In this document: positions 23,068-30,855 of the stretch, one piece after another
Layout: each line of letters begins with the position of its first letter
Numbering within the stretch: position 1 is the first letter of the stretch
NCBI RefSeq assembly: GCF_000519325.1
Contig: NZ_KI912613.1
Span: 2,797,353 to 2,849,947 of the forward strand
Length of the DNA: 52,595 nucleotides
Direction of reading: 5' to 3'
From: Patulibacter minatonensis DSM 18081
Lineage (GTDB): Bacteria > Actinomycetota > Thermoleophilia > Solirubrobacterales > Solirubrobacteraceae
Translations under genes and position numbers: made by a program
The notes under the pieces: generated by a model
The model's database searches: none
What the model was told of the DNA's origin: nothing
The model's input: only the letters and a program-made list of their open reading frames with translations

Positions 23068-24614
23068 GGTCCTCACCGACACCCGACGGCACTCCGGCGC
23101 CGGTCGACGAGCCGACCCCGGCGGACGGGAAGGACCTCCGCTCCAGGACGTTCTCCTCGGTCCTGTGGGTCGTGGCCGACCGCTGGATCAACCGGGTCGC
23201 GTCGCTCGTCGTCTTCGCCATCATCGGGCGGCTCCTCGGGGCGTCGGAGATCGGGCTCGTGGCGCTGGCCGCGACGTTCGTCGCGCTCTTCCAGGTCTTC
23301 GCGGACCAGGGCTTCAGCGACGCGCTGATCCAGCGGAAGGAGATCGACGACACGCACCCGGACTCCGCGTTCTGGGTGTCGGTCGGGAGCGCCACGATCC
23401 TCTGTCTGAGCGTGATCGCGGTCGCGGGCCCGATCTCGTCGGCGGTGCAGACCCCGGATCTCGCGCCCGTGCTCCGCGTCCTCAGCGTCACGATGGTGCT
23501 CTCGTCCCTGAGCGCGACGCCGGCCGCGCTGCTCGAGCGGGACTTCGGCTTCAAGCAACTGACGAAGCGCCGGGTGGTGGCGAACCTGACCGGCGGCGTC
23601 ATCGGGGTCGTCGCCGCATTCGCCGGGGCGGGCGTGTGGGCGATCGTCGCCCAGAGCGTCAGCTCGTCGCTGATCGGCGTGGTGATCCTCTGGACGGTGG
23701 TGCCATGGCGTCCCCGCATGGCCATCAGCAGGCAGAGCGTCCGCGACCTGCGGCCCGTCGGCCTCAACGTGCTAGGCATCCAGCTGTTCGCGTTCCTGAA
23801 CAACCAGTCCGACAAGTTCGTGATCGGCGCGTTCATCAGCCCGGCCGCGCTCGGCTTCTACTACATCGGGATGCGGATGATCACGATCATCGCCGACATC
23901 CAGACCTCCGTCATCCAGCAGGTGTCGCTGACCGCGCTGTCGAAGGTCCAGGACGACCTCCCGCGGTTCAGGAGGGGGTTCCTCGCGCTGACCGGGACGT
24001 CGGCGGCCGTCGGGGTGTTCACGTACGCGTACTTCGCGGCGATGGCCCCCGTCCTGATCCCGCTCGTCTTCGGCTCGAACTGGGAACCCAGCGTCCGGAT
24101 CGCGCAGATCCTCTGCGCCATGGGCGCGCTCAACAGCGTCCTCGTGTTCGACCGGTCCGCCCTCATCGCGCTCGGGCGGGCGAAGCTCGCGCTGCAGATC
24201 ACGATCACCCAGAGCCTCGTCGGGCTCGTCGCAGTCGTGGCGACGGCGCCCCTGGGCATCACCGGCGTCGCTGTCGGCGTCTCCGCCCGCCAGTACCTCG
24301 TCTGGCCGTTCCGCCTGAAGACGCTGCGGACGGCGATCGGACTGCCGGTCTGGACCTACCTCCGGCAGTGGCTGCTCCCCGCGGCGGCCGGGGTGGTGAT
24401 GTTCGGGGTGCTGACCGGGCTGCGGACGGTGCTGCCCTCCCCGGGCGGGGCGCCGGGCCAGCTCGGCGTCGCGGCGCTCGGCGCCGTGGTGGGCATCGCC
24501 GTCTACGGGCTGATCGGGCGGCTCCTGTTCCGGGACATCCTCCAGGAGTTCTCGGGGGCGATCCGGGCGCGCAGGAGGCGCCGGCCGAGCCCGGAGCCGG
24601 TGGTGTCGTCGTGA
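23064..24614 (+). CDS. Wzx-type polysaccharide flippase 1 (MOP superfamily)
   Basis: This is a 516-residue integral membrane protein with about 12-14 hydrophobic helices. The N-terminus has the family block WVVADRWINRVASLVVFAII and ALAATFVALFQVFADQGFSD, then ALIQRKEID and FLNNQSDKFVIGAFISPAAL. It resembles the WzxC/TagU-type lipopolysaccharide exporters that flip lipid-linked repeat units across the membrane. It starts inside the stop of pyruvyl transferase 1 (GTGA). A second, dissimilar flippase is at 40298, suggesting two polymers or two intermediates. The C-terminal tail is short and Arg-rich. Confidence 0.9.
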   Translation: MRSSPTPDGTPAPVDEPTPADGKDLRSRTFSSVLWVVADRWINRVASLVVFAIIGRLLGASEIGLVALAATFVALFQVFADQGFSDALIQRKEIDDTHPDSAFWVSVGSATILCLSVIAVAGPISSAVQTPDLAPVLRVLSVTMVLSSLSATPAALLERDFGFKQLTKRRVVANLTGGVIGVVAAFAGAGVWAIVAQSVSSSLIGVVILWTVVPWRPRMAISRQSVRDLRPVGLNVLGIQLFAFLNNQSDKFVIGAFISPAALGFYYIGMRMITIIADIQTSVIQQVSLTALSKVQDDLPRFRRGFLALTGTSAAVGVFTYAYFAAMAPVLIPLVFGSNWEPSVRIAQILCAMGALNSVLVFDRSALIALGRAKLALQITITQSLVGLVAVVATAPLGITGVAVGVSARQYLVWPFRLKTLRTAIGLPVWTYLRQWLLPAAAGVVMFGVLTGLRTVLPSPGGAPGQLGVAALGAVVGIAVYGLIGRLLFRDILQEFSGAIRARRRRRPSPEPVVSS

Positions 24615-24669
24615 GTGCCGTCGTCGACCCGCCGATCCACGGCCGGGCGGAGCAGAGGAGCGCAGGAGC

Positions 24670-25776
24670 ATGTCGTCGATGAACGCCACCACCAGGTTTC
24701 GCACCCGTCTCGGGCAGGTCCGGCGGCTCCCGCGGTACGGGGAGCTCGTGCGGCAGCGGTACGCGACCCCCTACGTGGGGTGGGTCGGTGAGCGGAACCT
24801 CGGCGACGAGGCGATGTACCTCGCGCATCGCCACCTGCTTCCGGAACTGCGGCTCACGAGCCTCCCGAACGTGCTGAGCGCGGGTCCGCGACTCGTCGCC
24901 GGGATGCCGTGGCTCACGTGCCCCGCCGTCTGCCTCGGCGGCGGGACGCTCGTCGGCAACGGCCATTTCCGCCAGACCTTCGAGAGCGCGACCGCGGCAT
25001 GGCGCGGGGTTCCGATGTTCGCCCTCGGGGTCGGCGTCGAGGATCCGGCGTACGAGACCGGCCGTCGGGCGGGGGTCACGGCCGAGATCGAGGCGTGGCG
25101 GGCGCTGCTCGGGCGGTTCGGGCACCTCAGCGTGCGCGGACCGCGCTCCCGGGACGTCCTCGCGTCGATCGGGATCGACGCGGCGGTCGTCGGCGACTCG
25201 GCGCTCAGCCTGCCGGGGATCGTGCGGCGCGAGCGCGAGAGCGGGCTCGTCGGCGTGAACGTCGGCGTGGTCGACGAGCAGTGGGGCGACGACGTCGAAG
25301 GGTTCCGGGCGTGGATCGGTGGCGTCGTGCGCTCGCTCGTGGGGCGCGGCCACCGGATCCTCTTCGTGTCGACCTCTGGTCCGGACGACGAGTACATGCG
25401 GGAGCTGGCCGCCGTGTTCGCGCCCGGCTCCGAGGTCGTGCCGGCCCGCGACCCGCGGGAGGCCGCGAGCCACCTGAGCCGGTGCGAGGTGCTGGTGGCG
25501 CACAAGCTGCACGCCGCGATCCTCGCGGCCGCCGTCGACGTCCCGGCGATCGCCCTCGAGTACCGGCCGAAGTGTCGCGACTTCCAGGAGTCGGTCGATC
25601 GCGGCGGGTTCGTCATGCGGACCGATGCGTTGGACGCCGACCTCCTGCTCGGCTGGATAGACGATGCCGTCCGCGACCATCCGCGGCAGTCCGCGGCGCT
25701 GCGGGAGCGCGTCGTGGCGCTGCAGGGGTCGCTGGCCCGCGCGGGGGCGGACATCTCCGCGCTCGTCGCGCGTTGA
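24670..25776 (+). CDS. Polysaccharide pyruvyl transferase family protein 2 (CsaB/WcaK-like)
   Basis: This is a 368-residue full-length PF04230 member. It shows GWVGERNLGDEAMYLAHRHL at the N-terminus, VCLGGGTLVGNGHF, ALGVGVEDP, LSVRGPRSRDVL, VVGDSALSLPG and LVAHKLHAAILAAAVDVPAI with the K-x-H site, then LEYRPKCRDF. It transfers pyruvate to a sugar of the polymer or reads a related acceptor. ATG 24670 has GGAG about 6 nt upstream. It follows flippase 1 after 55 bp. Two different pyruvyl transferases within 2.4 kb imply a doubly pyruvylated polymer or separate acceptors. Confidence 0.88.
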   Translation: MSSMNATTRFRTRLGQVRRLPRYGELVRQRYATPYVGWVGERNLGDEAMYLAHRHLLPELRLTSLPNVLSAGPRLVAGMPWLTCPAVCLGGGTLVGNGHFRQTFESATAAWRGVPMFALGVGVEDPAYETGRRAGVTAEIEAWRALLGRFGHLSVRGPRSRDVLASIGIDAAVVGDSALSLPGIVRRERESGLVGVNVGVVDEQWGDDVEGFRAWIGGVVRSLVGRGHRILFVSTSGPDDEYMRELAAVFAPGSEVVPARDPREAASHLSRCEVLVAHKLHAAILAAAVDVPAIALEYRPKCRDFQESVDRGGFVMRTDALDADLLLGWIDDAVRDHPRQSAALRERVVALQGSLARAGADISALVAR

Positions 25777-25780
25777 CCAT

Positions 25781-25801
25781 CATCCGTCTACTCCACGGAT
25801 G
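25781..25801. terminator. Short hairpin after pyruvyl transferase 2
   Basis: CATCCG and CGGATG with a 9-nt loop begin 4 bp after the stop. A second hairpin, GGTCCG/CGGACC with a 6-nt loop, follows at 25836-25853, upstream of the beta-helix gene. Neither has a U-tract. Confidence 0.3.
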
Positions 25802-25865
25802 CCGGTTCGTCCATCGTTCGTCCGCATCGGATGAAGGTCCGTCCTTGCGGACCGATGAACGGGCC

Positions 25866-27293
25866 ATGCTCCCCCGCCGGAACGACACGTCCCGACTCGC
25901 CGCGCTCGTCGCGATCGGGGCCGTCGCCGGCCTGGGAGGGGCGGCGGACCCCGCCGGGGCCCGGACCACCGCCGCGAAGCGGGCGCCGACCGCCGCGACG
26001 GTGAAGGGCGTCCGGAGCGCGCACGCCCACCTCCATGCATCCCCTGCGCCGCGCGCGGCTCCGCGCCGCGCAGGTCTGCGGGCGGCGGCGAGGGTCGCTG
26101 CCGGCGGCCCGACGCTGTACGTCGCGCCGGACGGGTCGGACACCGGGACGGGGGAGCAGTCGCGGCCCTTCGCGACCTTGACGAAGGCCCTCGCCAAGGC
26201 CGCCGGCGGCGAGACCATCGTCCTGGCGCCGGGGGACTATCCGGCGGCCAAGGACGGGCGCGCACGCTCGACGTGGGTGTCGGTGGTGGGCCCCGGCTCG
26301 GGCCGGGCCTCGGTCGACGGCCTCGCCATCACCGGCGGCCGATACCTCGACATCAGCGGCGTGACCTTCACGGCGGGCGTCGGGCTGCGGTCCTACTGGA
26401 CCCCCCAGACCGGGACGGTGGCTCCGGGCCACGTGCACCTCTTCGGGAACGAGTTCACGAACCCCGGCGGCACGTGCGTCGGGGCGCGGGACGGCGCCAC
26501 GGACGTCGTCGTCAGCGACAACCTGATCCACGACTGCCAGGTCGGATTCGGCGCGGGCGCGGGAGGTGCGATCGTCCAGTCGTCGGGGCTGGAGATCAGC
26601 GACAACACCATCTCGGACCTGACGGGTGACGGGATCCAGTTCGGCCAGTGGGACGACGTGTCGATCACGGGGAACGTGATCGACGGCATCCGTGATCCGG
26701 CGAAGACGTACCACAACGACGGGATCCAGCTGACGGGCAACTCGGCCGGTGTGACGATCGCGGCGAACACGATCACGGACTCCCGGACCCAGCTCCTCCT
26801 GATCCAGGACGCGATGGGGCCGATCGACGACGTCGCGGTTGAGAACAACGTGATGGCCGGCGCCGGTGCCGTCGCCGTCCAGAGCCTCGGTGCGACCGGC
26901 GTCCGGTTCGTGCACAACACGATCTGGGGCGGGAAGGACGGCGGGCTCTGGCTCGCCAAGGGCATGAGCTACACCGGGCACGCGGCGAGCTCCGCCACCG
27001 ACGGCGTCGTCGTCAACAACGTCCTGTCGACCTTCGCGCGCCGGGAGGGCGCCGCGACCTCGGTGGCCGCCGGCAACGTCGTCCCCTGCGCGGCGAAGAC
27101 TCCGCCGCCGACGAACGACGGTGCGGGGACGACGTGCGTCACGGACCCCGGTTTTGCGAACGCCGCGGCAGGCAACTACCGACTCACGAGCAGTGCGGTC
27201 GGTCGCGGCCTCGGATCGTCCGTCTTCACGCTTCCGACCGACCGGGACGGCGACGCCCGCTCCGGCGCCCCCGTTCCCGGCGCCTACCGCTGA
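25866..27293 (+). CDS. Secreted right-handed beta-helix protein
   Basis: This is a 475-residue protein. A signal peptide (about residues 1-31, ending PAGA) and a low-complexity Ala/Arg segment precede LYVAPDGSDTGTGEQSRPFA, the typical entry of DUF1565/pectate-lyase-like proteins. Helix rungs follow: DVVVSDNLIHDCQVGFG, LEISDNTISDLTGDGIQFG, VSITGNVIDGI, HNDGIQLTGNSAGVTIAANT, VRFVHNTIWGG. The last part, NAAAGNYRLTSSAVGRG, matches DAAAGDYRLRGAAPGAG in the anchored paralogue at 10909. It probably acts on or binds the exported polysaccharide; no catalytic residues can be assigned. ATG 25866 has no clear ribosome site. Confidence 0.85.
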   Translation: MLPRRNDTSRLAALVAIGAVAGLGGAADPAGARTTAAKRAPTAATVKGVRSAHAHLHASPAPRAAPRRAGLRAAARVAAGGPTLYVAPDGSDTGTGEQSRPFATLTKALAKAAGGETIVLAPGDYPAAKDGRARSTWVSVVGPGSGRASVDGLAITGGRYLDISGVTFTAGVGLRSYWTPQTGTVAPGHVHLFGNEFTNPGGTCVGARDGATDVVVSDNLIHDCQVGFGAGAGGAIVQSSGLEISDNTISDLTGDGIQFGQWDDVSITGNVIDGIRDPAKTYHNDGIQLTGNSAGVTIAANTITDSRTQLLLIQDAMGPIDDVAVENNVMAGAGAVAVQSLGATGVRFVHNTIWGGKDGGLWLAKGMSYTGHAASSATDGVVVNNVLSTFARREGAATSVAAGNVVPCAAKTPPPTNDGAGTTCVTDPGFANAAAGNYRLTSSAVGRGLGSSVFTLPTDRDGDARSGAPVPGAYR

Positions 27294-27309
27294 CGCGGGA
27301 ACGACCCGG

Positions 27310-27327
27310 CCGGGGCGGTGGCCCCGG
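27310..27327 (+). terminator. GC hairpin after the beta-helix gene
   Basis: CCGGGGC, loop GGTG and GCCCCGG form a 7-bp stem beginning 17 bp past the stop. There is no U-tract. Confidence 0.4.
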
Positions 27328-27360
27328 GGGACGGGAGGGTGTGACCCGGGGGCGCGACCT

Positions 27361-27423
27361 GCGGACGTCCGCGGAGTATTCGGCGCAAAAGCGCAAGAAC
27401 AGTGGACGCATGCGCAGTAAGGT
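27361..27423 (+). promoter_or_regulatory. Palindrome and -10 box upstream of secreted S4
   Basis: GCGGACGTCCGC (27361-27372) is a perfect 12-bp palindrome. TAAGGT (27418-27423) is a -10-like box 57 bp before GTG 27480. No -35 consensus is visible. Confidence 0.35.
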
Positions 27424-27479
27424 CCGTCGCATCCCCCAATAATGGGACCCACGCATCCACCAATTACCGGAGGCCGTTC

Positions 27480-28073
27480 GTGAAGAACTCAGGTCGCTCC
27501 ATCGCCATCGGTGCCACGGTCGGCACCGTCGCCGCTCTCGCACTCGCCGGACCCGCCCAAGGCGCGCTGTTCGAGGGGGAGGCCACGCTCGACGCCCACC
27601 GCACGAACCAGGGCTCCGATCCGTACACCCAGACGGCCGAGGTCAACATCCTGAGCCTCCTGCCGATCGTCCTGCCGGTGCAGATCGAGGTCCGCGGGGC
27701 GGTCAGCCTCTGGGCACACCAGAACTGGGCGAACCCGCGGTTCCCGGTGATCGGCACGCCGCTGCCCGAACCGCGCTATCCGTCGCCCGGCGTCGTGAAC
27801 GGCCCGGTCGGCGTGGACGCCGGCGGCCGCTTCGCACAGGTCACCTCGAACGGCGTCTCGGCGGGGACGAGCAACCAGAACCTCGAGATCGACCTCGGCG
27901 ACGGCCGGGGATTCCGGAAGCTGCCGCTCACGGCCGTCGTCGGCAAGCCGAACACCTACCGCCTGAGCTTCAACACCGCTCGCGTGCTCACGACGAGGGT
28001 CCGGGCCCGCCTGTACGACCCGGCCGCCCAGGACAACTACGGGCAGTTCAAGATCACCGTCAAGCAGCTGTAG
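27480..28073 (+). CDS. Secreted PA-IL-like (putative) protein, paralogue S4
   Basis: This is a 197-residue protein. GTG 27480 has GGAGG 5 nt upstream, which fixes the start. A signal peptide (MKNSGRSIAIGATVG, then LALAGPAQGA) precedes the family domain: VRGAVSLWAHQNWANPRF, YPSPGVVNGPVGVDAGGRF, LEIDLGDGRGF and the terminal RLYDPAAQDNYGQFKITVK. It is closest to S1 (NGPVGxDA and YDPAAxDNYGQFK are shared). Unlike S1 and S3 it has no cysteines. It is monocistronic, ending in a bidirectional hairpin. The role is inferred as sugar binding at the cell surface, not shown. Confidence 0.87.
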   Translation: MKNSGRSIAIGATVGTVAALALAGPAQGALFEGEATLDAHRTNQGSDPYTQTAEVNILSLLPIVLPVQIEVRGAVSLWAHQNWANPRFPVIGTPLPEPRYPSPGVVNGPVGVDAGGRFAQVTSNGVSAGTSNQNLEIDLGDGRGFRKLPLTAVVGKPNTYRLSFNTARVLTTRVRARLYDPAAQDNYGQFKITVKQL

Positions 28074-28095
28074 CCGACGGGCACCGGTGGTCCGC

Positions 28096-28114
28096 CCGGG
28101 ACTCCGCGTCCCGG
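28096..28114. terminator. Bidirectional hairpin between convergent genes
   Basis: CCGGGAC and GTCCCGG with a 5-nt loop lie between the S4 stop (28073) and the family 2 glycosyltransferase stop (28135). Confidence 0.5.
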
Positions 28115-28134
28115 TACGCGCCGGGGGACCGCCC

Positions 28135-29073
28135 TCAGGCGTCGCGGAGGTCGGTGCTCCCCGACCGCAGGCGCCGGACGTTCTCGGCCCGGGACGCCTG
28201 GCGGATGTCGTCCGGGAACCGGGGGATCTTCCGGAACCGGGCGATGTACCACCCGATGACGTAGGCGATGCCGCCGATCACCCGCGGCCGTTGCTTCATC
28301 CGGATCAGCCCACCGGCGACGACGCCGAGCGGGTGCGCCCCGATCGCGTAGGTGACCTCGCCCCAGCGGGTGAACGCCCGGAGGCGGCCGTCGTGGGACC
28401 CGGTCGGGCGCAGGTGGAACGTCGGAGGGTCCGCGATCGGGAGGCTCCGCGTGGCCCAGCCTCGATCGCGCGCGCGGACCTCGTCCGCGCCGTCCCACCC
28501 GATGATCGTCGGGATCGGGGCGATCGCGTCCCAGCAGGTCCGGCGGTAGAAGCGCGTGGGGCCCCGGACGTGCTGGACCGGGTGCGGCTCGATCTCGACC
28601 GCGCCGCTCGGGCTGTGGATCGCGAGGTAGGTGCCGCAGATGCCGAGGCGGGGCTCGGCCTCCATCGCGCCGAGGATGGTCTCGAAGTGGTGCGGCGCGA
28701 GCTCGAGGTCCGCGTCCATCTTCACCACGACGTCCTCGTCGCCCTCGCAGAGCTCGAGCGCCTCCTTGAACGCCCCGAACTCCGGGGCGGTGGCGAGGCG
28801 GTCCTTCGACGGCGGACGACGCGGCCGCTGCACGGTCCGCACCCATGGCTTGTCGGCGGCCCACGCCTCGCACAGCTCCACCGACCGGTCCGTCGAGCCG
28901 TCGTCGACGAGCACGAGGCGCTCGGGGAAGCGCGTCTGCCGCGCCATCGAGGCGAGGAAGCGCGGCAGGTAGTCCTCCTCGTTGAGCAGGCACACGAGGG
29001 TCAGGCAGCTCAGGTGCTCTCCGGACCGGGCCGGCGTCGGCGCATCGATGGTCTGCTCGTCTGGGTGCGCCAT
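28135..29073 (-). CDS. Glycosyltransferase family 2
   Basis: This is a 312-residue GT-A enzyme with LTLVCLLNEEDYLPRFLASM, RLVLVDDGSTDRSVELCE, the DxD motif in VVKMDADLELAP, and GWDGADEVRARDRGW near the acceptor site. The C-terminus (GGIAYVIGWYIARF) may touch the membrane. ATG 29073 is chosen because conserved text begins about 20 residues later and a TATAGT -10 box lies 40 bp upstream. The reading frame remains open for a further 4.5 kb on this strand, but that part is antisense to well-supported genes. Donor unknown. Confidence 0.88.
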   Translation of the reverse strand: MAHPDEQTIDAPTPARSGEHLSCLTLVCLLNEEDYLPRFLASMARQTRFPERLVLVDDGSTDRSVELCEAWAADKPWVRTVQRPRRPPSKDRLATAPEFGAFKEALELCEGDEDVVVKMDADLELAPHHFETILGAMEAEPRLGICGTYLAIHSPSGAVEIEPHPVQHVRGPTRFYRRTCWDAIAPIPTIIGWDGADEVRARDRGWATRSLPIADPPTFHLRPTGSHDGRLRAFTRWGEVTYAIGAHPLGVVAGGLIRMKQRPRVIGGIAYVIGWYIARFRKIPRFPDDIRQASRAENVRRLRSGSTDLRDA

Positions 29074-29113
29074 GCGGGTGATCCTGGACCTGGGCGGGGG
29101 CGAATCGCCGCGA

Positions 29114-29119
29114 ACTATA
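29114..29119 (-). promoter_or_regulatory. -10 box TATAGT for the family 2 glycosyltransferase
   Basis: TATAGT on the minus strand lies 40 bp before ATG 29073. No -35 match is present at 17 bp. Confidence 0.4.
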
Positions 29120-29220
29120 CGGGCCGGGTCGCCCCGCCCCGTGCCATGGCTCACGGCGATAGCCCGATGGTCGAGGGCGGAGGATCGGCTGGGGCGGCCG
29201 GGCCCCCGCCCGCCCATGGC

Positions 29221-29226
29221 TACCCT
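29221..29226 (+). promoter_or_regulatory. -10 box TACCCT, leaderless layout
   Basis: The last base of the box is 6 nt before ATG 29233. This is the same spacing class as several other starts in the window. Confidence 0.35.
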
Positions 29227-29232
29227 CCGTCG

Positions 29233-29445
29233 ATGGACACCGCTGACGTCGGGAAGATCGCCGCCGCCCTGATGGACGCGCTCGACCAGAACTTCGCCGA
29301 GGGCGATCTGGAGGATCTGACGTTCATCGCGACGGTGCGCGAGGGGGAGAGCCTGAACGTCATCAACATCTCGACGGCGAACGAGCGCCCGGCCGACAAG
29401 CTCTGGATGCTCGAGCACACCAAGCAGGCGACGCTCGGCACCTGA
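29233..29445 (+). CDS. Small conserved-looking protein of unknown function
   Basis: This is a 70-residue acidic protein with no signal peptide or membrane segment. It reads as an amphipathic helix (VGKIAAALMDALDQNFAEGD), then two likely strands (LTFIATVREG, LNVINISTA) and a helical end (KLWMLEHTKQATLG). I do not recognise it. Support for it being real: codon third positions fit the locus, the protein has normal composition, and ATG 29233 sits 6 nt after a TACCCT box. It is divergent from the family 2 glycosyltransferase and ends 5 bp before the stop of the next minus-strand gene. Confidence 0.6.
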   Translation: MDTADVGKIAAALMDALDQNFAEGDLEDLTFIATVREGESLNVINISTANERPADKLWMLEHTKQATLGT

Positions 29446-29450
29446 TCGGC

Positions 29451-30482
29451 TCAGCGCCGCGGCAGCGCCTCGTAGCTCGACCGCAGCGGGTAGGTGCTGT
29501 TGTCCGAGCGGACGATCACGCCGTAGTTGCGTCGCGAGCGCCCGCCGCCAGTGGCGTTCGGGATCGTGATGATGTTCGTCCCCGCCCGGGCGCAGCGCAG
29601 CTTGGTGCGGACCACGCGGGAGCCCGTGCGGGTCTTCTCGCGGACCTCGAGCGTGATCGGCACCGCCCGCCGCATCGCGACGTAGACGACCATGCCGCGC
29701 TTGCCGCGCGCCTTGATGAAGATGCTGTAGAGCGGGCTGTTGCCCTTCTTGCCGCTCTGGGCGCCCGTGCACTTGGACAGGTCGAGCCCCGAGCCGCCCG
29801 TCCCGCTCGAACCGGAGTCGCCCGAGCCCTCCGCCGTGCTGCCCGTGCCGACCGGGGCCGTCACCGACGACGTGCGGTTCGTGCTCCTGCAGCCGGTGAC
29901 GACGTCGAGCGCGTCGGCGTTGACCTTGCCGTCGTACGAGGCGTCGCAGACGATCCGCTGCCGGCAGCCGTCGGCGGCCTGGATCGTCCCCGTGCCGCCG
30001 TGCAGCCGCACCGCGAGAGGGATCCAGGCGCAGATGCCGCTGCCGCCGTCGGGCTTCGTGTTGAACATCACCAGCGAGGACTCGCCGGACTCCGCCGCGT
30101 CGACCGTGATGTCGCGGTAGAGCCGCATGTCGCAGCGCCACGACGCGTAGTCGTTGCCCGTGGGCGTGCACCCCGCGGGGGCCTCGGAGAACGGCGCCTT
30201 GTGGTCGACGATCCAGATGCACGGGATCGACGAGCCCGCGAACACGCCGCCGGCCGTCGGGTCCGCCCCGCAGCGCAGGTGGGGGAGGATGTTGATCGAG
30301 TCGCTGGTGCCCTGCAGCTTCCACTCCAGGGACTGCGAGCCGTCGGCGTTCTGGACGGCGGTCAGGGGTGCGGTCGGCGACGACGCCGACGCCGGGCTGG
30401 CGACCGCGCCCGCGAGGAGCACCAGGGCGACGGGGAGGAGCGCGAGGACACGGCGACGCAGCACCGGGCAACGGTACGTCAT
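29451..30482 (-). CDS. Secreted protein of unknown function with Gly/Ser linker
   Basis: This is a 343-residue protein. A signal peptide (residues 1-33: RRRVLALLPVALVLLAGAVA, then SPASA) precedes a Cys-containing domain (about 35-215) with at least seven cysteines, among them PTAGGVFAGSSIPCIWIVD and CDASYDGKVNADALDVVTGC. A Gly/Ser linker (about 225-243) leads to a basic C-terminal beta domain (SIFIKARGKRGMVVYVAM ... RRNYGVIVRSDNSTYPL). I do not recognise either domain. The basic tail resembles the tail of S3 in style. The gene lies back to back with the collagen-like gene across 373 bp, so both may be surface proteins under one control region. Confidence 0.8.
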   Translation of the reverse strand: MTYRCPVLRRRVLALLPVALVLLAGAVASPASASSPTAPLTAVQNADGSQSLEWKLQGTSDSINILPHLRCGADPTAGGVFAGSSIPCIWIVDHKAPFSEAPAGCTPTGNDYASWRCDMRLYRDITVDAAESGESSLVMFNTKPDGGSGICAWIPLAVRLHGGTGTIQAADGCRQRIVCDASYDGKVNADALDVVTGCRSTNRTSSVTAPVGTGSTAEGSGDSGSSGTGGSGLDLSKCTGAQSGKKGNSPLYSIFIKARGKRGMVVYVAMRRAVPITLEVREKTRTGSRVVRTKLRCARAGTNIITIPNATGGGRSRRNYGVIVRSDNSTYPLRSSYEALPRR

Positions 30483-30855
30483 CCGGGACCCATGGGCGCA
30501 GATCAGACGGGTGTCCGATCGGTATCGGCGGCGCCCGGGGCGGCGCGGGCGGGGGACCGTGCGCTGCCGTCCTCGGTCGCGCCCTCGCCGGATCGGCGGT
30601 CTCCGGCGGGCCCGGGGAACGTGGCGTGCCGGCGCTCGCCGCGCGAAGTGAACACATTGCACTCCTTTTGTCACGGAAAGTCACCGAAAGATGTAGTCTG
30701 CCGCGGCCGGTGTCCTCAGAACGCCGGCGTTCACCAGAGGGGAGGACCTCGCATCCAAGCGCGGGGGCCTCCGGTCGGCGTCGTCCCCGGACCTCGGCAT
30801 TCCCGCACCCGCGTCGCCCTCGAGGCGCGGTGCAACACGGTCCAGGAACACACAC
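30483..30855. other. 373-bp divergent intergenic region
   Basis: It lies between two genes for secreted proteins. It contains the tandem repeat TCACGGAAAG-TCACCGAAAG (30671-30690) and a promoter-like pair (below). I see no gene with convincing features and nothing else of note in 30483-30640. Confidence 0.5.
30668..30699 (+). promoter_or_regulatory. Promoter-like region with 10-bp tandem repeat
   Basis: TTGTCA (30668-30673) and TAGTCT (30694-30699) are 20 bp apart, longer than ideal. Between and over them lie two tandem copies of TCACSGAAAG. An activator bound to the repeat could compensate for the long spacer. It would serve the collagen-like gene, with a leader of about 150 nt. Confidence 0.4.
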
